Of a DNA stretch of 64,000 nt, positions 18,936 to 27,805 are shown one piece after another. Numbering within the stretch: the stretch's first letter is position 1; every line of letters starts with the position of its first letter. The notes beneath the pieces were generated by a model. It was not told the DNA's origin and did not search any database. It was given only the letters and a program-made list of their open reading frames with translations. The position numbers were made by a program, and so were the translations under genes. This DNA comes from Paenibacillus sp. PCH8 (GTDB lineage Bacteria > Bacillota > Bacilli > Paenibacillales > Paenibacillaceae), in assembly GCF_002968835.1 (NCBI RefSeq), contig NZ_PKQK01000003.1, positions 558,001 to 622,000 of the forward strand, written 5' to 3'.

Positions 18936-19484
18936 TTAATTCCGAAAATATCGGATGATTTCTTCCTTATTCTTTTCGACACGCAGATTCAATCCTCGTT
19001 TATCCTTTATCCCATACTGCTGCAATTCATGGCCTGGATCAAGCACCAACGGTTTGGTTGCCACATCGACCAACAAATCCATCGTCAATTGGTAGGCTTC
19101 CCGTAACTTGTCCATCGAGATAAATGATTCATACCGTTTGATCAGTTCAATGAGACGTTCAGCATACACAAGTCGAACCATACTGTCCGCACTCTTGAGT
19201 TGTCTTGAAGCAAATGCTGTAATCGCCGTAATAATGGTCGGTTCTGTCCGATGTTTGGCGATCAGCGCAAGCTCATCCACTGCATTCCAATTCATGATGG
19301 ACAGTTCAGAAGATAATTGATCCATTCTTTCCTTCATCCATAGTTCTTCTAACTCCTGAGGTACTTCCCAGCGCTTGTAGTCAGCATATATACCTTCTCG
19401 GTGCATTTGTATAGCGCTCCCATAATATTTGACAAACCATTTTTTTGGTACATCCCATTCGGTATCTGTCACATCCACCACCAT
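18936..19484 (-). CDS. Hypothetical protein
   Basis: A 182-residue soluble, mostly helical and charged protein that I do not recognise. The start is uncertain: ATG at 19484 has AGGG too close, while the GTG codons two and three fit that site better. It precedes the DUF1361 gene closely on the same strand, so they may act together. The coat gene at 19589 is divergent, about 100 bp away. Confidence 0.6.
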   Translation of the reverse strand: MVVDVTDTEWDVPKKWFVKYYGSAIQMHREGIYADYKRWEVPQELEELWMKERMDQLSSELSIMNWNAVDELALIAKHRTEPTIITAITAFASRQLKSADSMVRLVYAERLIELIKRYESFISMDKLREAYQLTMDLLVDVATKPLVLDPGHELQQYGIKDKRGLNLRVEKNKEEIIRYFRN

Positions 19485-19588
19485 ACCCTGTCTCTATTTG
19501 TACTTGTCCCCACAACATATTACATAAATTTACTGATGAGCAAGCATACTAGAATCATACCATTTACCAAAGGAGAATCAAATTCACA

Positions 19589-20239
19589 ATGAATCCGATA
19601 AACCCCCAGAACCGAGTTCAGCCACAAATAAATACCAACCCTGGTTTCACACCCATCGCTAATCATGGCGGTCATGAAGTATTTGATGTACATGAGATTT
19701 TGGCAGGAACCATTAATGTACTGGATCAGTACATGATTTTCCGTACATTCGTACAATCTCAAGAGCTAATTGATATTCTGGATCGTCAGTACAACTTCAT
19801 ATTGTCCCAGTACAATCTGACCGCAGAATGTTTCGCCTCGGGACTGAAGCCCCATCAGGAGACTGCAACCTACATGATACCTAACATTGTACCAACGATG
19901 TATGGTCTTAAGCCAGCAGCACCAAAAAAGCCGAACCAAAGCTTGTCTGATGTCAAAGATGCCGGGATCAGCAGTCATATGTTGGGACTGATCAAATCAC
20001 ATACCGCTCTCCTAGCCATGTCCGCTAATGAAATAACAAATGGGACTGTGCGCCGAGTCATCGCTTCACAGATACAACACTTTATTGAGATGGCTTATGA
20101 GATTTTCATGTTCCAAAATAAAAATGCTTATTATCAAGTTCCACAACTCAGTCCAATGGATACACAACAGATGCTTCAGGCATATACTCCGGCAACTTCA
20201 ACACCTCAGATGCCGGTGAACAATAAATCTCTTCATTAA
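19589..20239 (+). CDS. CotF-like spore coat protein
   Basis: A 216-residue protein with the CotF (coat F) layout: a helical ferritin-like region with HEVFDVHEILAGTINVLDQYMIF and a repeat-like second half around SSHMLGLIKSHTALLAMSANE. Such proteins are made in the mother cell during sporulation and deposited on the spore coat. AAAGGAGAA precedes the ATG. The C-terminus is Pro/Thr/Gln-rich. A strong terminator follows. It marks the organism as an endospore former. Confidence 0.85.
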   Translation: MNPINPQNRVQPQINTNPGFTPIANHGGHEVFDVHEILAGTINVLDQYMIFRTFVQSQELIDILDRQYNFILSQYNLTAECFASGLKPHQETATYMIPNIVPTMYGLKPAAPKKPNQSLSDVKDAGISSHMLGLIKSHTALLAMSANEITNGTVRRVIASQIQHFIEMAYEIFMFQNKNAYYQVPQLSPMDTQQMLQAYTPATSTPQMPVNNKSLH

Positions 20240-20277
20240 TTAGCCAAAGAAATTAAACATAGGCCTGATCTTCCAAG

Positions 20278-20320
20278 AACAGTCTCTTCAACCCAATCAG
20301 GTTGTGAGAGGCTGTTTTTT
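20278..20320 (+). terminator. Terminator of the CotF-like gene
   Basis: Stem ACAGTCTCT...AGAGGCTGT with an inner CAACC/GGTTG, followed by TTTTTT. Confidence 0.8.
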
Positions 20321-20483
20321 GCGTTTAATCATTATCTGCGGAAGATCCTTGATTCGCTTGCCAAAAACTGGTTTAATCAAAACAAACCTGTACAGAGTAA
20401 CCCCTTGATCCTACTATGATATATGTGTAACAAATTGTAAGTGAGTACAAATGGTCTATGGACTATTATTAGGAGGTTTATAC

Positions 20484-21437
20484 ATGCGATTGAAATACAC
20501 GGCTATAACTCGTATTTGCGCAGTAACTGTAATCGCTACTGTCATCGGTACAACATTTGCACCCCAGACAACACTGGCTGCGCCTGTTCCCGCTTCCAAA
20601 GCGGTATATCATCAATTCCAAACCTATCGAACAGAAGCAGCGAAGTCCACAGAGAGTCTGGTAAAGGCACGTAAGTACCTGATGAATCATATCGATAAAG
20701 TCGGTCCTTGGCAGGCTACACTAATGACTCTGCAACTGGAGAACATGCAGAACGTGAAACTCGCTGATATGGATCAAAAAATGTACACAGAGCACTTTCA
20801 ACAAGCCCTGTCTCATGCCCATGAGAAGATAGAGTATGAACAGAATCTTACCTACAGTAATTTGCTTAAAGAGATTAAAGATCCGGCCGTGCGTAAGCTC
20901 TTGCAGGAAGCCTCTGATCTCGGGTTCAAACTGGAAACCAGTGAAGGAATATATTACCCTATTATTAACTATGAGATATACAAAAAGTTCAAGCCCTTCG
21001 TACAAGCAGACATTGCCTCATACATTGATATTATGGCTGCCGAGTCCAATCAGATGACCACTTCAGATGCAGGCATTGTCATCCCGTGGAGCGAGTTAAT
21101 TCAGCGTACACTGGATAAAGAAGCATTTTTGAACAAATTTCCCAATTCGAATCGAACCACGATGGTGAAGCATTTATTGTTTGTCGAATATGTTTTTTAT
21201 GGAAGTGATAACACACCTGCTTACGATTGGTACACAGACGATGAGACCCGTACACTGGTTCCTGATGTGAAACAGGCATACGAGAAAGCTTTATCCAAAC
21301 GGGAGCCCGACACCAAAAGTCTGATTCTGGATACACTGGAGCAATTATTGCAGGTGCTTAATCAGAACAAGAATGAGCTGACACCTGAAATCAGAAAAAT
21401 CATTGAGCCTGTTCAGCAACACTATGCCGTGGAGTGA
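20484..21437 (+). CDS. Secreted hypothetical protein
   Basis: A 317-residue protein starting at the ATG 20484, with AGGAGG 9 bases upstream. Residues 1-33 form a signal peptide ending TTLAA-PVPA, so it is exported. The mature part is helical and acidic with no recognised domain. A bidirectional terminator separates it from the convergent ECF sigma gene. Function unknown. Confidence 0.75.
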   Translation: MRLKYTAITRICAVTVIATVIGTTFAPQTTLAAPVPASKAVYHQFQTYRTEAAKSTESLVKARKYLMNHIDKVGPWQATLMTLQLENMQNVKLADMDQKMYTEHFQQALSHAHEKIEYEQNLTYSNLLKEIKDPAVRKLLQEASDLGFKLETSEGIYYPIINYEIYKKFKPFVQADIASYIDIMAAESNQMTTSDAGIVIPWSELIQRTLDKEAFLNKFPNSNRTTMVKHLLFVEYVFYGSDNTPAYDWYTDDETRTLVPDVKQAYEKALSKREPDTKSLILDTLEQLLQVLNQNKNELTPEIRKIIEPVQQHYAVE

Positions 21438-21452
21438 TTCATCCTGCCTAAA

Positions 21453-21505
21453 TACAAAAAAAAGCGGCCGTCCTCATCAAAGGAAATGCCGCTTTACTTT
21501 TGTAT
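21453..21505. terminator. Bidirectional terminator
   Basis: Core stem AAAGCGGC (21461-21468) / GCCGCTTT (21488-21495), extended by ATACAAAA / TTTTGTAT flanks. It serves the convergent secreted-protein and sigma-factor genes. Confidence 0.75.
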
Positions 21506-21530
21506 ATCCGTTTCTTACCAGATGGTTGAA

Positions 21531-22466
21531 TCAATGAAACGAAGGTTGAACCGATGTAAGTTTGTTCGGATTCACAACGAGATACACTCCTTCAATTCGT
21601 TCACCGGAAGGATCAAGCTCCAAACAAAGCACTTCGGATAACTGCCCCTCTTTCATCAACGCGAGTTGAAGCTCACCATTGATCAGCGTGGGTACCCATT
21701 CTCTCGTCCGCAATTGGATAAGTACTCGGCGTGAGGTCAGGAGTGCAAGCACCCCTTTGTGCACCCCCATCGTTCTCATAACGGTGTGTACGACACCTCC
21801 GCCATCCGCTGTAAATACAGGCTGCTCCGCTAGTAACTCCAGCATGGCAGAGACATCATAACGCAGGAAAGCCGTTGTAAAACGACTTAGTAGTTCCTCT
21901 TTGGTCTTCAGATCAGCATCACTCTGCTCAATGGCTGGAAGCCGATCAGGCAGATTACGTCTGGCACGACTAAAGATCTGACGACAATTACTCTCCGTTT
22001 TGCCCAACCAATCCGCTATTTCGGAATAATCATACTGGAACGCTTCACGGAGTACAAAGACAGCACGTTCCATGGGCGAAAGACGCTCCAACATGACCAG
22101 ATAGGCGTAGGAAATCATCTCTTTCTTCTGTATCGTTTCCTCAGGTGTATTTCCCATTTCACGATCACCGATCGGCTCTGGCAGCCATTCACCAACATAA
22201 CTTTCCCTTTGGTTGCGGGCGGAATTCAGCAGATTCAAGCTACGGTTCACAACGAGCCTGGCTATATAGGGCTTGGGATGACGAATTTCCTGAGCAGGTT
22301 TGCTCTGCAGCCCCGCAAAACACTCTTGCACGATATCTTCAGCTTCCATCACACTGCCCAGCATACGGTAAGCGATCGAGAAGGCATAATTTTTATAACG
22401 AATATACAGTTCACCAACATCCAGAGAAGACAATTCTGGCTCTTTGGCATGGGGATTGGACTTCAT
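21531..22466 (-). CDS. ECF41-type RNA polymerase sigma factor
   Basis: A 311-residue ECF sigma factor with a fused C-terminal SnoaL-like domain, longer than ordinary ECFs. Sigma2 contains AEDIVQECF and sigma4 contains YDYSEIADWLGKTESNCRQ. Three ECF41 signatures are present: WLPEP at 94-98 in the linker, DGGG in the extension and NPNKL near the C-terminus (family form NPDKL). In ECF41 factors this tail controls activity without an anti-sigma factor. I start at the ATG 22464-22466, with GAGGAGG 8 bases upstream. The CMD-family gene upstream is its classic partner. Confidence 0.9.
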   Translation of the reverse strand: MKSNPHAKEPELSSLDVGELYIRYKNYAFSIAYRMLGSVMEAEDIVQECFAGLQSKPAQEIRHPKPYIARLVVNRSLNLLNSARNQRESYVGEWLPEPIGDREMGNTPEETIQKKEMISYAYLVMLERLSPMERAVFVLREAFQYDYSEIADWLGKTESNCRQIFSRARRNLPDRLPAIEQSDADLKTKEELLSRFTTAFLRYDVSAMLELLAEQPVFTADGGGVVHTVMRTMGVHKGVLALLTSRRVLIQLRTREWVPTLINGELQLALMKEGQLSEVLCLELDPSGERIEGVYLVVNPNKLTSVQPSFH

Positions 22467-22502
22467 GAGAATGGCCTCCTCTAGCATGGATCGTATATGT
22501 GT

Positions 22503-22949
22503 TTAATTAAAGCAACCCGGATACATCCCTGTTGTAATCGCAATTCGGTTCCAGTTGTTAATGGTGTTTATGGCCATAATCAGGTCCACCAGTTCAGATT
22601 CACTGAAATGTTCACGAACCTTATTATACAGTTCAAGGGGTACGCCATGTTCCGAGATGTGGGTTACGGCTTCAGCCAGTTCCAGCATAACACGTTCTTC
22701 ATCGGTGAAGAAAGGTACCTCGCGCCACACACTCAGCAACAGGATATGATCCGCGTAATCTCCCAATTTCATCAGGTCTTTGGCATGCATATCGAGACAG
22801 AAGGCACAGCCATTGATCTGGGACACACGGATTTTCAGCAGTTCGTACAATACTTTATCTTCAAATTGCCCGGATACATATTGCTCCATTGCCATCATCG
22901 CTTTATAAGCACCCGAACTGGCTGCTCTGTAGTTCATTCTTAGACTCAT
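22503..22949 (-). CDS. Carboxymuconolactone decarboxylase/AhpD-family protein
   Basis: A 148-residue CMD/AhpD-fold protein with the redox motif C48-x-x-C51-x3-H55 (GCAFCLDMHAKD), which suggests peroxidase-linked or disulfide chemistry rather than lactone decarboxylation. It is the first gene of an operon with the ECF41 sigma factor (36 bp gap), the association known for that sigma group. CGGAGG precedes the ATG. A TGTCACA element lies about 60 bases upstream, so the sigma factor probably controls this gene. Confidence 0.92.
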   Translation of the reverse strand: MSLRMNYRAASSGAYKAMMAMEQYVSGQFEDKVLYELLKIRVSQINGCAFCLDMHAKDLMKLGDYADHILLLSVWREVPFFTDEERVMLELAEAVTHISEHGVPLELYNKVREHFSESELVDLIMAINTINNWNRIAITTGMYPGCFN

Positions 22950-22986
22950 CTCTCATTCGCCTCCGTTATTTGGTTTACATACTGAA

Positions 22987-23013
22987 GACAAATGACGGCT
23001 GAGATCTGTGACA
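22987..23013 (-). promoter_or_regulatory. Candidate ECF41-dependent promoter
   Basis: On the minus strand TGTCACA (23007-23013) is followed after 16 bases by TGTC (22987-22990); an alternative CGTC lies 9 bases on (22994-22997). ECF41 promoters are known for a TGTCAC-type -35 and a CGTC-type -10. It faces the CMD-sigma operon, so autoregulation is implied. Confidence 0.55.
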
Positions 23014-23216
23014 TAATTCTTAAAATAATATTTGTAACTGGAAGAATCCGTGTTCATGTCAGGATTCCTACGATTTATTTGTGATTTCAACCAAATTTTT
23101 GTTATGTATATTGATACCACGAACATAATAGTAGTAAAATATAGCTAATAAGTTAACTTTCCTCACACGATAATGCAACAGATATGTTTTCTCATCTCGG
23201 CAAGGAGTGATTAAAT

Positions 23217-24263
23217 ATGATAACTTTCAACTCAAACCGTCCTCTAACATCCGAACTGCCTCGTGGCTGTACTTTTTCAGCCGAAGACTGGCATGTATTA
23301 TCTCAATATTGGTACCCGATAGCCCAAGCAAGCGAAGTAACCGACCAGCCATTGGCTGCTCAATTGCTTGATGTCAGAATAGTTCTTTATCGCAGTAATG
23401 ATCGGGTTGTAGTGGCCAAAGATCTTTGTTTTCACCGCGGGGCTCCTCTTAGTAAAGGTTGGGTAGAAAATGGCGAGATCGTGTGCCCTTATCACGGATT
23501 CCGTTATAACTGCGAAGGGACATGTACCACAGTTCCTGCGCACCCAAGCTCCAAAATCTCTCCAAAGCTCAAACTCATCGTATACCCCGCAGTCGAACGC
23601 TATGGCTTAATCTGGACAACACTTGCCGGAACCGAAGAACAGATTCCTTCCTTTCCTGAATGGGACGATCCAGATTACATTAATATACTGCCACCCCACT
23701 TTGATATTGCAGGTTCATCTGGACGACAAATGGAAGGATTCCTGGATGTTTCCCATTTTGCCTATGTGCATACAGAAACGTTTGGTGACCGGAACAACAC
23801 CGAAGTACCCCAATACAAAGTTAAACGCGAAGGTAATGAACTTCTAGCTGAGTATTGGAGTACAGTCAGCAACTATGGCAAGGGACAAGATATCGTTGCG
23901 CCTGAAGGTTTTCAGTGGTTGCGAGAGTTCCGGGTGTTCCCACCCTTTGCGGCATCACTTACGGTACATTTCCCTGGAGACGACAAGTTAAATATTCTGA
24001 ATTGTGCTTCGCCCATCTCTGCACGTTATACACGACTATTCTGTCCAATTACACGCAACTTTGACAAGGAAGCTCCAATTGAAGACACAATCAAGTTTAA
24101 CTTGCAGGTGTTTGAGGAAGATCGTGAGATGGTTGAATCGCAGAAACCAGAAGATTTGCCGTTAGATCTACATGCAGAAGCCCATATTCCCGCTGACCGT
24201 ACTTCGATTGCTTATCGCCAATTATTAACGGAGCTTGGTCTGGGGCGAAATTACACGTCATAA
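23217..24263 (+). CDS. Rieske [2Fe-2S] aromatic-ring oxygenase, alpha subunit-like
   Basis: A 348-residue Rieske non-haem iron oxygenase. The Rieske cluster ligands are C71-x-H73 and C90-x2-H93 (CFHRGAPLSKG and CPYHGF). The mononuclear iron site is in MEGFLDVSHFAYVH (His180, His185), with an Asp bridge at 177. It resembles vanillate-demethylase-type (VanA-like) enzymes in length. No reductase gene lies nearby, so electron supply must come from elsewhere. AAGGAG precedes the ATG. Divergent from the CMD-ECF41 operon. Substrate unknown. Confidence 0.88.
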   Translation: MITFNSNRPLTSELPRGCTFSAEDWHVLSQYWYPIAQASEVTDQPLAAQLLDVRIVLYRSNDRVVVAKDLCFHRGAPLSKGWVENGEIVCPYHGFRYNCEGTCTTVPAHPSSKISPKLKLIVYPAVERYGLIWTTLAGTEEQIPSFPEWDDPDYINILPPHFDIAGSSGRQMEGFLDVSHFAYVHTETFGDRNNTEVPQYKVKREGNELLAEYWSTVSNYGKGQDIVAPEGFQWLREFRVFPPFAASLTVHFPGDDKLNILNCASPISARYTRLFCPITRNFDKEAPIEDTIKFNLQVFEEDREMVESQKPEDLPLDLHAEAHIPADRTSIAYRQLLTELGLGRNYTS

Positions 24264-24311
24264 ATCGAAATGCATGCTTAAACCAATCGAAATGCACTTG
24301 AACAAAAAAAG

Positions 24312-24346
24312 GATGTCCTCCGCCATGTTAATGACGTTGGGACATC
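24312..24346 (+). terminator. Terminator after the Rieske oxygenase
   Basis: Seven-pair stem GATGTCC / GGACATC with flanking A and T runs and a tail CTTTCTT. Confidence 0.6.
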
Positions 24347-24430
24347 TCTTTCTTCTGTTACCCAATACATGTATTAGACAGTGGTTCACTTCGTGTTAAT
24401 CCTATGTTTAGATCACATTCACTTTTTTAT

Positions 24431-25198
24431 TTATCCTTGGTTAATCGTATTTACGGGAAGTTCCCTGTAATACGGACAACTCGGTTCATGAATAATACGT
24501 GGGTCTACCCAAGTGCCCCAATATGGAAGACGATTCACATAAGGCTGTATATTTGGTTGCATGTTTGGTTGCATGTTTGGCTGTACATTGAGTTGTTCAT
24601 TAGGCATGACGTTAGGCTGAATGTTAACAATTGGAGCGCTGTTAGAGGCGGGTGCCACCGAAGTCGCGCAATCTGTCGGCGGGCCAATAATAACCGTTTT
24701 TTGAATAGGAGACAGTGCTTCCTCCACTTTGCTCTCATCCAGACAATACGTATGGGCCAGTACATTTGCAGGTGTGAGACGCAAGATGTCTGAGCCAAAA
24801 ACCGCTTCAGGAACAGGCGCATCAAAGATCGCGAGTAAGTGTGTTTGATCAGCTGTCGCAACTTCATAGTGCCACCAGCCCTGAGGCACATTAGCTACCT
24901 GACCTGGAGTGATGGGGAAATGAAGCAACTCCTTGGTGAACGGATTAATCAAAGACACAACCGCTGCACCACTGATGCAGTATACCAGTTCCGTTGCATT
25001 CTGGTGAATGTGAGGTTCGACCACATTACCCGTGCTTAAAAAAATATCCAGCAATGAGACATTGCCCAATGTATTTAACTGTTCGATGGAAAGGAAGTTA
25101 ATATAATTGTTCTCATCCTTTTTGAATAACGGATTTCTGTTCAAATCGTAAGTGAACTGGGTGCTTGGTAAGGTAAAATCCATGTAAGAAGTTGCCAA
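24431..25198 (-). CDS. Cupin-domain protein with QPN-repeat tail
   Basis: A 255-residue paralogue of the cupin at 7757-8350, with metal motifs PHIHQNATELVYCISGAA and PQGWWHYEV. After the shared IIGPP block it carries an extra tail of about 85 residues with four short repeats of the form QPN(M/I) encoded by near-identical 12-base units at about 24538-24590. The start is ambiguous: TTG 25198 or ATG 25183, neither with a strong site. Role unknown; the polar tail and coat-like neighbours hint at spore surface, which is inference. Confidence 0.75.
   Translation of the reverse strand: MATSYMDFTLPSTQFTYDLNRNPLFKKDENNYINFLSIEQLNTLGNVSLLDIFLSTGNVVEPHIHQNATELVYCISGAAVVSLINPFTKELLHFPITPGQVANVPQGWWHYEVATADQTHLLAIFDAPVPEAVFGSDILRLTPANVLAHTYCLDESKVEEALSPIQKTVIIGPPTDCATSVAPASNSAPIVNIQPNVMPNEQLNVQPNMQPNMQPNIQPYVNRLPYWGTWVDPRIIHEPSCPYYRELPVNTINQG
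24538..24590. repeat. Short tandem repeat in the cupin tail
   Basis: Tandem units around TTGCATGTTTGG encode the QPNM/QPNI repeats of the cupin tail. Such repeats can change copy number between strains. Confidence 0.6.
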
Positions 25199-25476
25199 AA
25201 TAAAACGCCTGCCCTTCGCTCTCGGTTTAGGTGATAACCTATACGCCAGCTTATGCCCCGCGCCCAGATGCGTGAGCCCATTTCCGAAAGGTTTTCATCA
25301 CATGACAAATAACCCTGACACGAGCATCACGAGCAGGGCTCATTCGTTATGTATTCTTTTTCATCTCCCAGACTTCTTCCCATGAGGTGCCAAAGGGAAT
25401 GTTCATCCAGCTGTATCATCTGATTATACGCTGGCATAGGCTGATATCATCAATCCAGTCATTGGAGGCTTGTGAT

Positions 25477-25788
25477 ATGGCATACGTTCCTGGTTCAGCG
25501 TCATCCCCGCAACCTGCGGGTTATCCTTATCCTTATTACCCACCGCCACCCCCACCTTATCCTTACCCTTATCCCTATCCATACCCGCCCATCGTTCCTC
25601 TTCCATTGCCATTTCCGATCGGCGGTCCTTGGTGGCATGGTGGTTATCCCGGAGGTGGTTACCCAGGCGGCCACCATGGTCCATTTCCTGGAGGCGGTTA
25701 TCCCGGAGGTCCTCATGGAGGTGGTCCAGGTGGTCCAGGCGGTCATCCAGGTGGAGGATTTCACGGACATCGTTTCTTTCAGTGGTGA
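25477..25788 (+). CDS. Pro/Tyr- then Gly/His-rich coat-like protein
   Basis: A 103-residue low-complexity protein, starting at the ATG 25477 with TTGGAGG upstream. Residues 8-50 are Pro/Tyr repeats (PYPYPYPYPY and similar), and residues 53-100 are Gly-rich with GGYPGG and GGPGGHPGG repeats, ending in HRFFQW. Such sequences are typical of spore coat, exosporium or adhesive surface proteins; no catalytic domain is possible. A perfect terminator hairpin follows. The coat assignment is inference. Confidence 0.7.
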   Translation: MAYVPGSASSPQPAGYPYPYYPPPPPPYPYPYPYPYPPIVPLPLPFPIGGPWWHGGYPGGGYPGGHHGPFPGGGYPGGPHGGGPGGPGGHPGGGFHGHRFFQW

Positions 25789-25824
25789 ACACTGGACTTA
25801 TCCAAGTCCAAGTTCAGATCAGGT

Positions 25825-25850
25825 AAAGAAGCTGCTTCGGCAGCTTCTTT
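25825..25850 (+). terminator. Terminator with TTCG tetraloop
   Basis: Eleven perfect pairs AAAGAAGCTGC / GCAGCTTCTTT closed by TTCG, directly after the Gly-rich gene. Confidence 0.85.
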
Positions 25851-25887
25851 ATCATTCCATCCAACACTATTTCGACTAATTCATCGC

Positions 25888-26499
25888 TTAATATGTGATT
25901 TCACCCATCATCTTCAAATTCCGGTTCGACATCTGAAGCAGGTCCGTGAAGGTATCCGCTAGATAATGGACAAAGTCAGGATCGTGTACGTACATGATAA
26001 TCTGACCATATGTCCCTTTCTCAGTTGGATCGAAATCGAGCATCAGATACAGAGAACCTCCAGCAATCGTTGCAAAAGGAATCCATGACGTATGGAACAG
26101 AAATGGTTTTATCTCCGGGTCCAAATGGCTAATGTCTTCGGCAGAATAGTGCTCTTCCAGCTTCTCATCCACTTCACAGAAATATAGTTTGGTCTCCCGA
26201 ATCTCTTCCAAAGACATCAGATAAAAGGGAGTGCAGCGACCCTTTTCCGCATCCCCTGGATACAGAATATGAAGGCCATAGCCACTGCCATCTTTGCTGC
26301 GGTAAAAGGTACGAAAATCACTCGGCAAGCGAATGCCATATACCTTCTCGAACTGGTTCAGGTCATCGTCTGATGCCTCTTTCATTAGCAGATATTCATC
26401 ATACAATGAACGAATCTCTTCATCCTGTATTTTGTCGTCCAATAACTGATCTAACTCTTCTCTCAGTGCTTCTACTATGACATCCGGCTTTGACTTCAT
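25888..26499 (-). CDS. SMI1/KNR4 (SUKH) family protein
   Basis: A 203-residue SUKH-fold protein. The signature runs from ASDDDLNQFEKVYGIRLPSD through FRTFYRSKDGSGYG to FIPFATIAGGS-like text (WIPFATIAGGSLYLMLDFDP). SUKH proteins are commonly immunity proteins against polymorphic toxins. The start overlaps the stop of the upstream gene as ATGA, so translation is coupled. No toxin gene lies in the window. GGAGGAGGG precedes the ATG. Confidence 0.87.
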   Translation of the reverse strand: MKSKPDVIVEALREELDQLLDDKIQDEEIRSLYDEYLLMKEASDDDLNQFEKVYGIRLPSDFRTFYRSKDGSGYGLHILYPGDAEKGRCTPFYLMSLEEIRETKLYFCEVDEKLEEHYSAEDISHLDPEIKPFLFHTSWIPFATIAGGSLYLMLDFDPTEKGTYGQIIMYVHDPDFVHYLADTFTDLLQMSNRNLKMMGEITY

Positions 26500-26972
26500 C
26501 CCTTCCCTCCTCCTTCCTTATATCTTCTCTCATGCACATATTGCTGATATTCCCAGAACGCCTCTTCCTCTCCACCACCCTCAATCAGGATCATTACCGC
26601 GTACGAGAAAAGATTCAGCCACTCTTCCATCATAACCACCTGTTCATCCGAGATCAGATGATTACTGCGAAGCATGCCCTCCGGTTCAATCGCCCAAGCC
26701 CTTGTAAGATGGGTAATACTCCACATACAAGCCATTACTTCCCGATCCAGTGAAGGACGCGCAAGTTCCGGAGCCAGGACTCGCAATATCTCCATTAACT
26801 CATGAAAATTCTCTTCATGAAGTTGTCCGCGAAAGGGGCGCAGACTGCCATAGGCAATCCAACGACCATCCCAAGAGACCGCAGTATGTCCCATGTCCAG
26901 CTGTGTGTCTTCTAACTCATATTCTTCAATCTCTGCCAGATTGGGAATGAATAAGTAGTGCTTTGCCTTCAT
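26496..26972 (-). CDS. Hypothetical protein in SUKH cluster
   Basis: About 158 residues from MKAKHYLFIPNLAEIEE. Unrecognised; notable phrases are MGHTAVSWDGRWIAYGSLRPF and MMEEWLNLFSYAVMIL. The start could also be the ATG at 26987, which overlaps the stop of the upstream SMI1/KNR4 gene (ATGAATAG). It sits between two SUKH genes with overlaps on both sides, so it is probably part of the same immunity-type operon. Confidence 0.6.
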   Translation of the reverse strand: MKAKHYLFIPNLAEIEEYELEDTQLDMGHTAVSWDGRWIAYGSLRPFRGQLHEENFHELMEILRVLAPELARPSLDREVMACMWSITHLTRAWAIEPEGMLRSNHLISDEQVVMMEEWLNLFSYAVMILIEGGGEEEAFWEYQQYVHERRYKEGGGKG

Positions 26973-26979
26973 TTCTCTT

Positions 26980-27720
26980 CTATTCATGAACCGTGCAGTG
27001 ATGTGCCTGCAAAAACTGGCGTAATTCCTCCACCTCTGTTCCTGCCGCAGCATCTTCGGTTTCATAGAATAGTGCAATTTCTCTCTCATACGCATAATTA
27101 AAACGCATATAACCTCCCATGGAAACACTGAACAGCTTGCATGTATACTCATTTTCAATGATAACACCCCATGAAAAACGGGATTTGCACAGATCGGCCA
27201 ATGCTTTCATGGAGAGCCCTTTCTCCTTACCCGTAAAATTATAGAAGGCGTGATGACGCTGCTCATTCCATGGTTCATAATAGGCTGGAGCAACGGGCTT
27301 GTCCCTGTGGTAATATCCGCAATAGATTCGGTCCAGGATCTCAACAAAAGAAGCACCGTTATCGTTACACGGCCACAGCGTGATCTGCTCATCATGGCGT
27401 GGAAGCCATAGCAATCCTTCGACATCCGGATGAACTGCCAGAAAATCCCCATCGACCGAACTTCCGATGGTAATACACTCCTCCAATTGACGCTGACTAA
27501 TCAAGGTTGCGTCTGTATGTACCCAGAAATCATATTCGACAAAAGGTTTCAACACTTCCGGATCAGGTCGCTGCACATTCATCCAGCCCGAATAAGTTCC
27601 TTCTCCGTATCGTTCCATCCAGCTTCGGTATGATGAAGGCAGTTTGATATGATGCTCTTGTTCAACATGATCCAACTCTTGCCCAGACACTGGCTTTAAC
27701 GCACGGGTAACCATATACAT
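26980..27720 (-). CDS. SMI1/KNR4 (SUKH) family protein
   Basis: A 246-residue protein with an N-terminal SUKH domain (LDHVEQEHHIKLPSSYRSWM, then GSSVDGDFLAVHP and LLWLPRHDEQI) and an extra C-terminal domain of about 90 residues. The start is the ATG 27718-27720, with AGGAGG 9 bases upstream. Second gene of the four-gene minus-strand run. An immunity-type role is inferred from the family. Confidence 0.83.
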   Translation of the reverse strand: MYMVTRALKPVSGQELDHVEQEHHIKLPSSYRSWMERYGEGTYSGWMNVQRPDPEVLKPFVEYDFWVHTDATLISQRQLEECITIGSSVDGDFLAVHPDVEGLLWLPRHDEQITLWPCNDNGASFVEILDRIYCGYYHRDKPVAPAYYEPWNEQRHHAFYNFTGKEKGLSMKALADLCKSRFSWGVIIENEYTCKLFSVSMGGYMRFNYAYEREIALFYETEDAAAGTEVEELRQFLQAHHCTVHE

Positions 27721-27805
27721 TAGGCGACACCTCCTATTTCTGCATATTGCCTCGTTGCAAGGCATTCAACATTGGATACAAAAGCTAACTACGTTATGAC
27801 TCACT

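Noticed and set aside
22145..22484. Plus-strand frames of about 90-107 codons opposite the ECF41 gene
   Set aside because: Mirror frames of a well-supported sigma factor; no start signal.
25424..25879. Several long alternative frames over the Pro/Gly-rich gene
   Set aside because: Repeat DNA leaves all frames open; only the 25477 frame has a good ribosome binding site and a plausible start.
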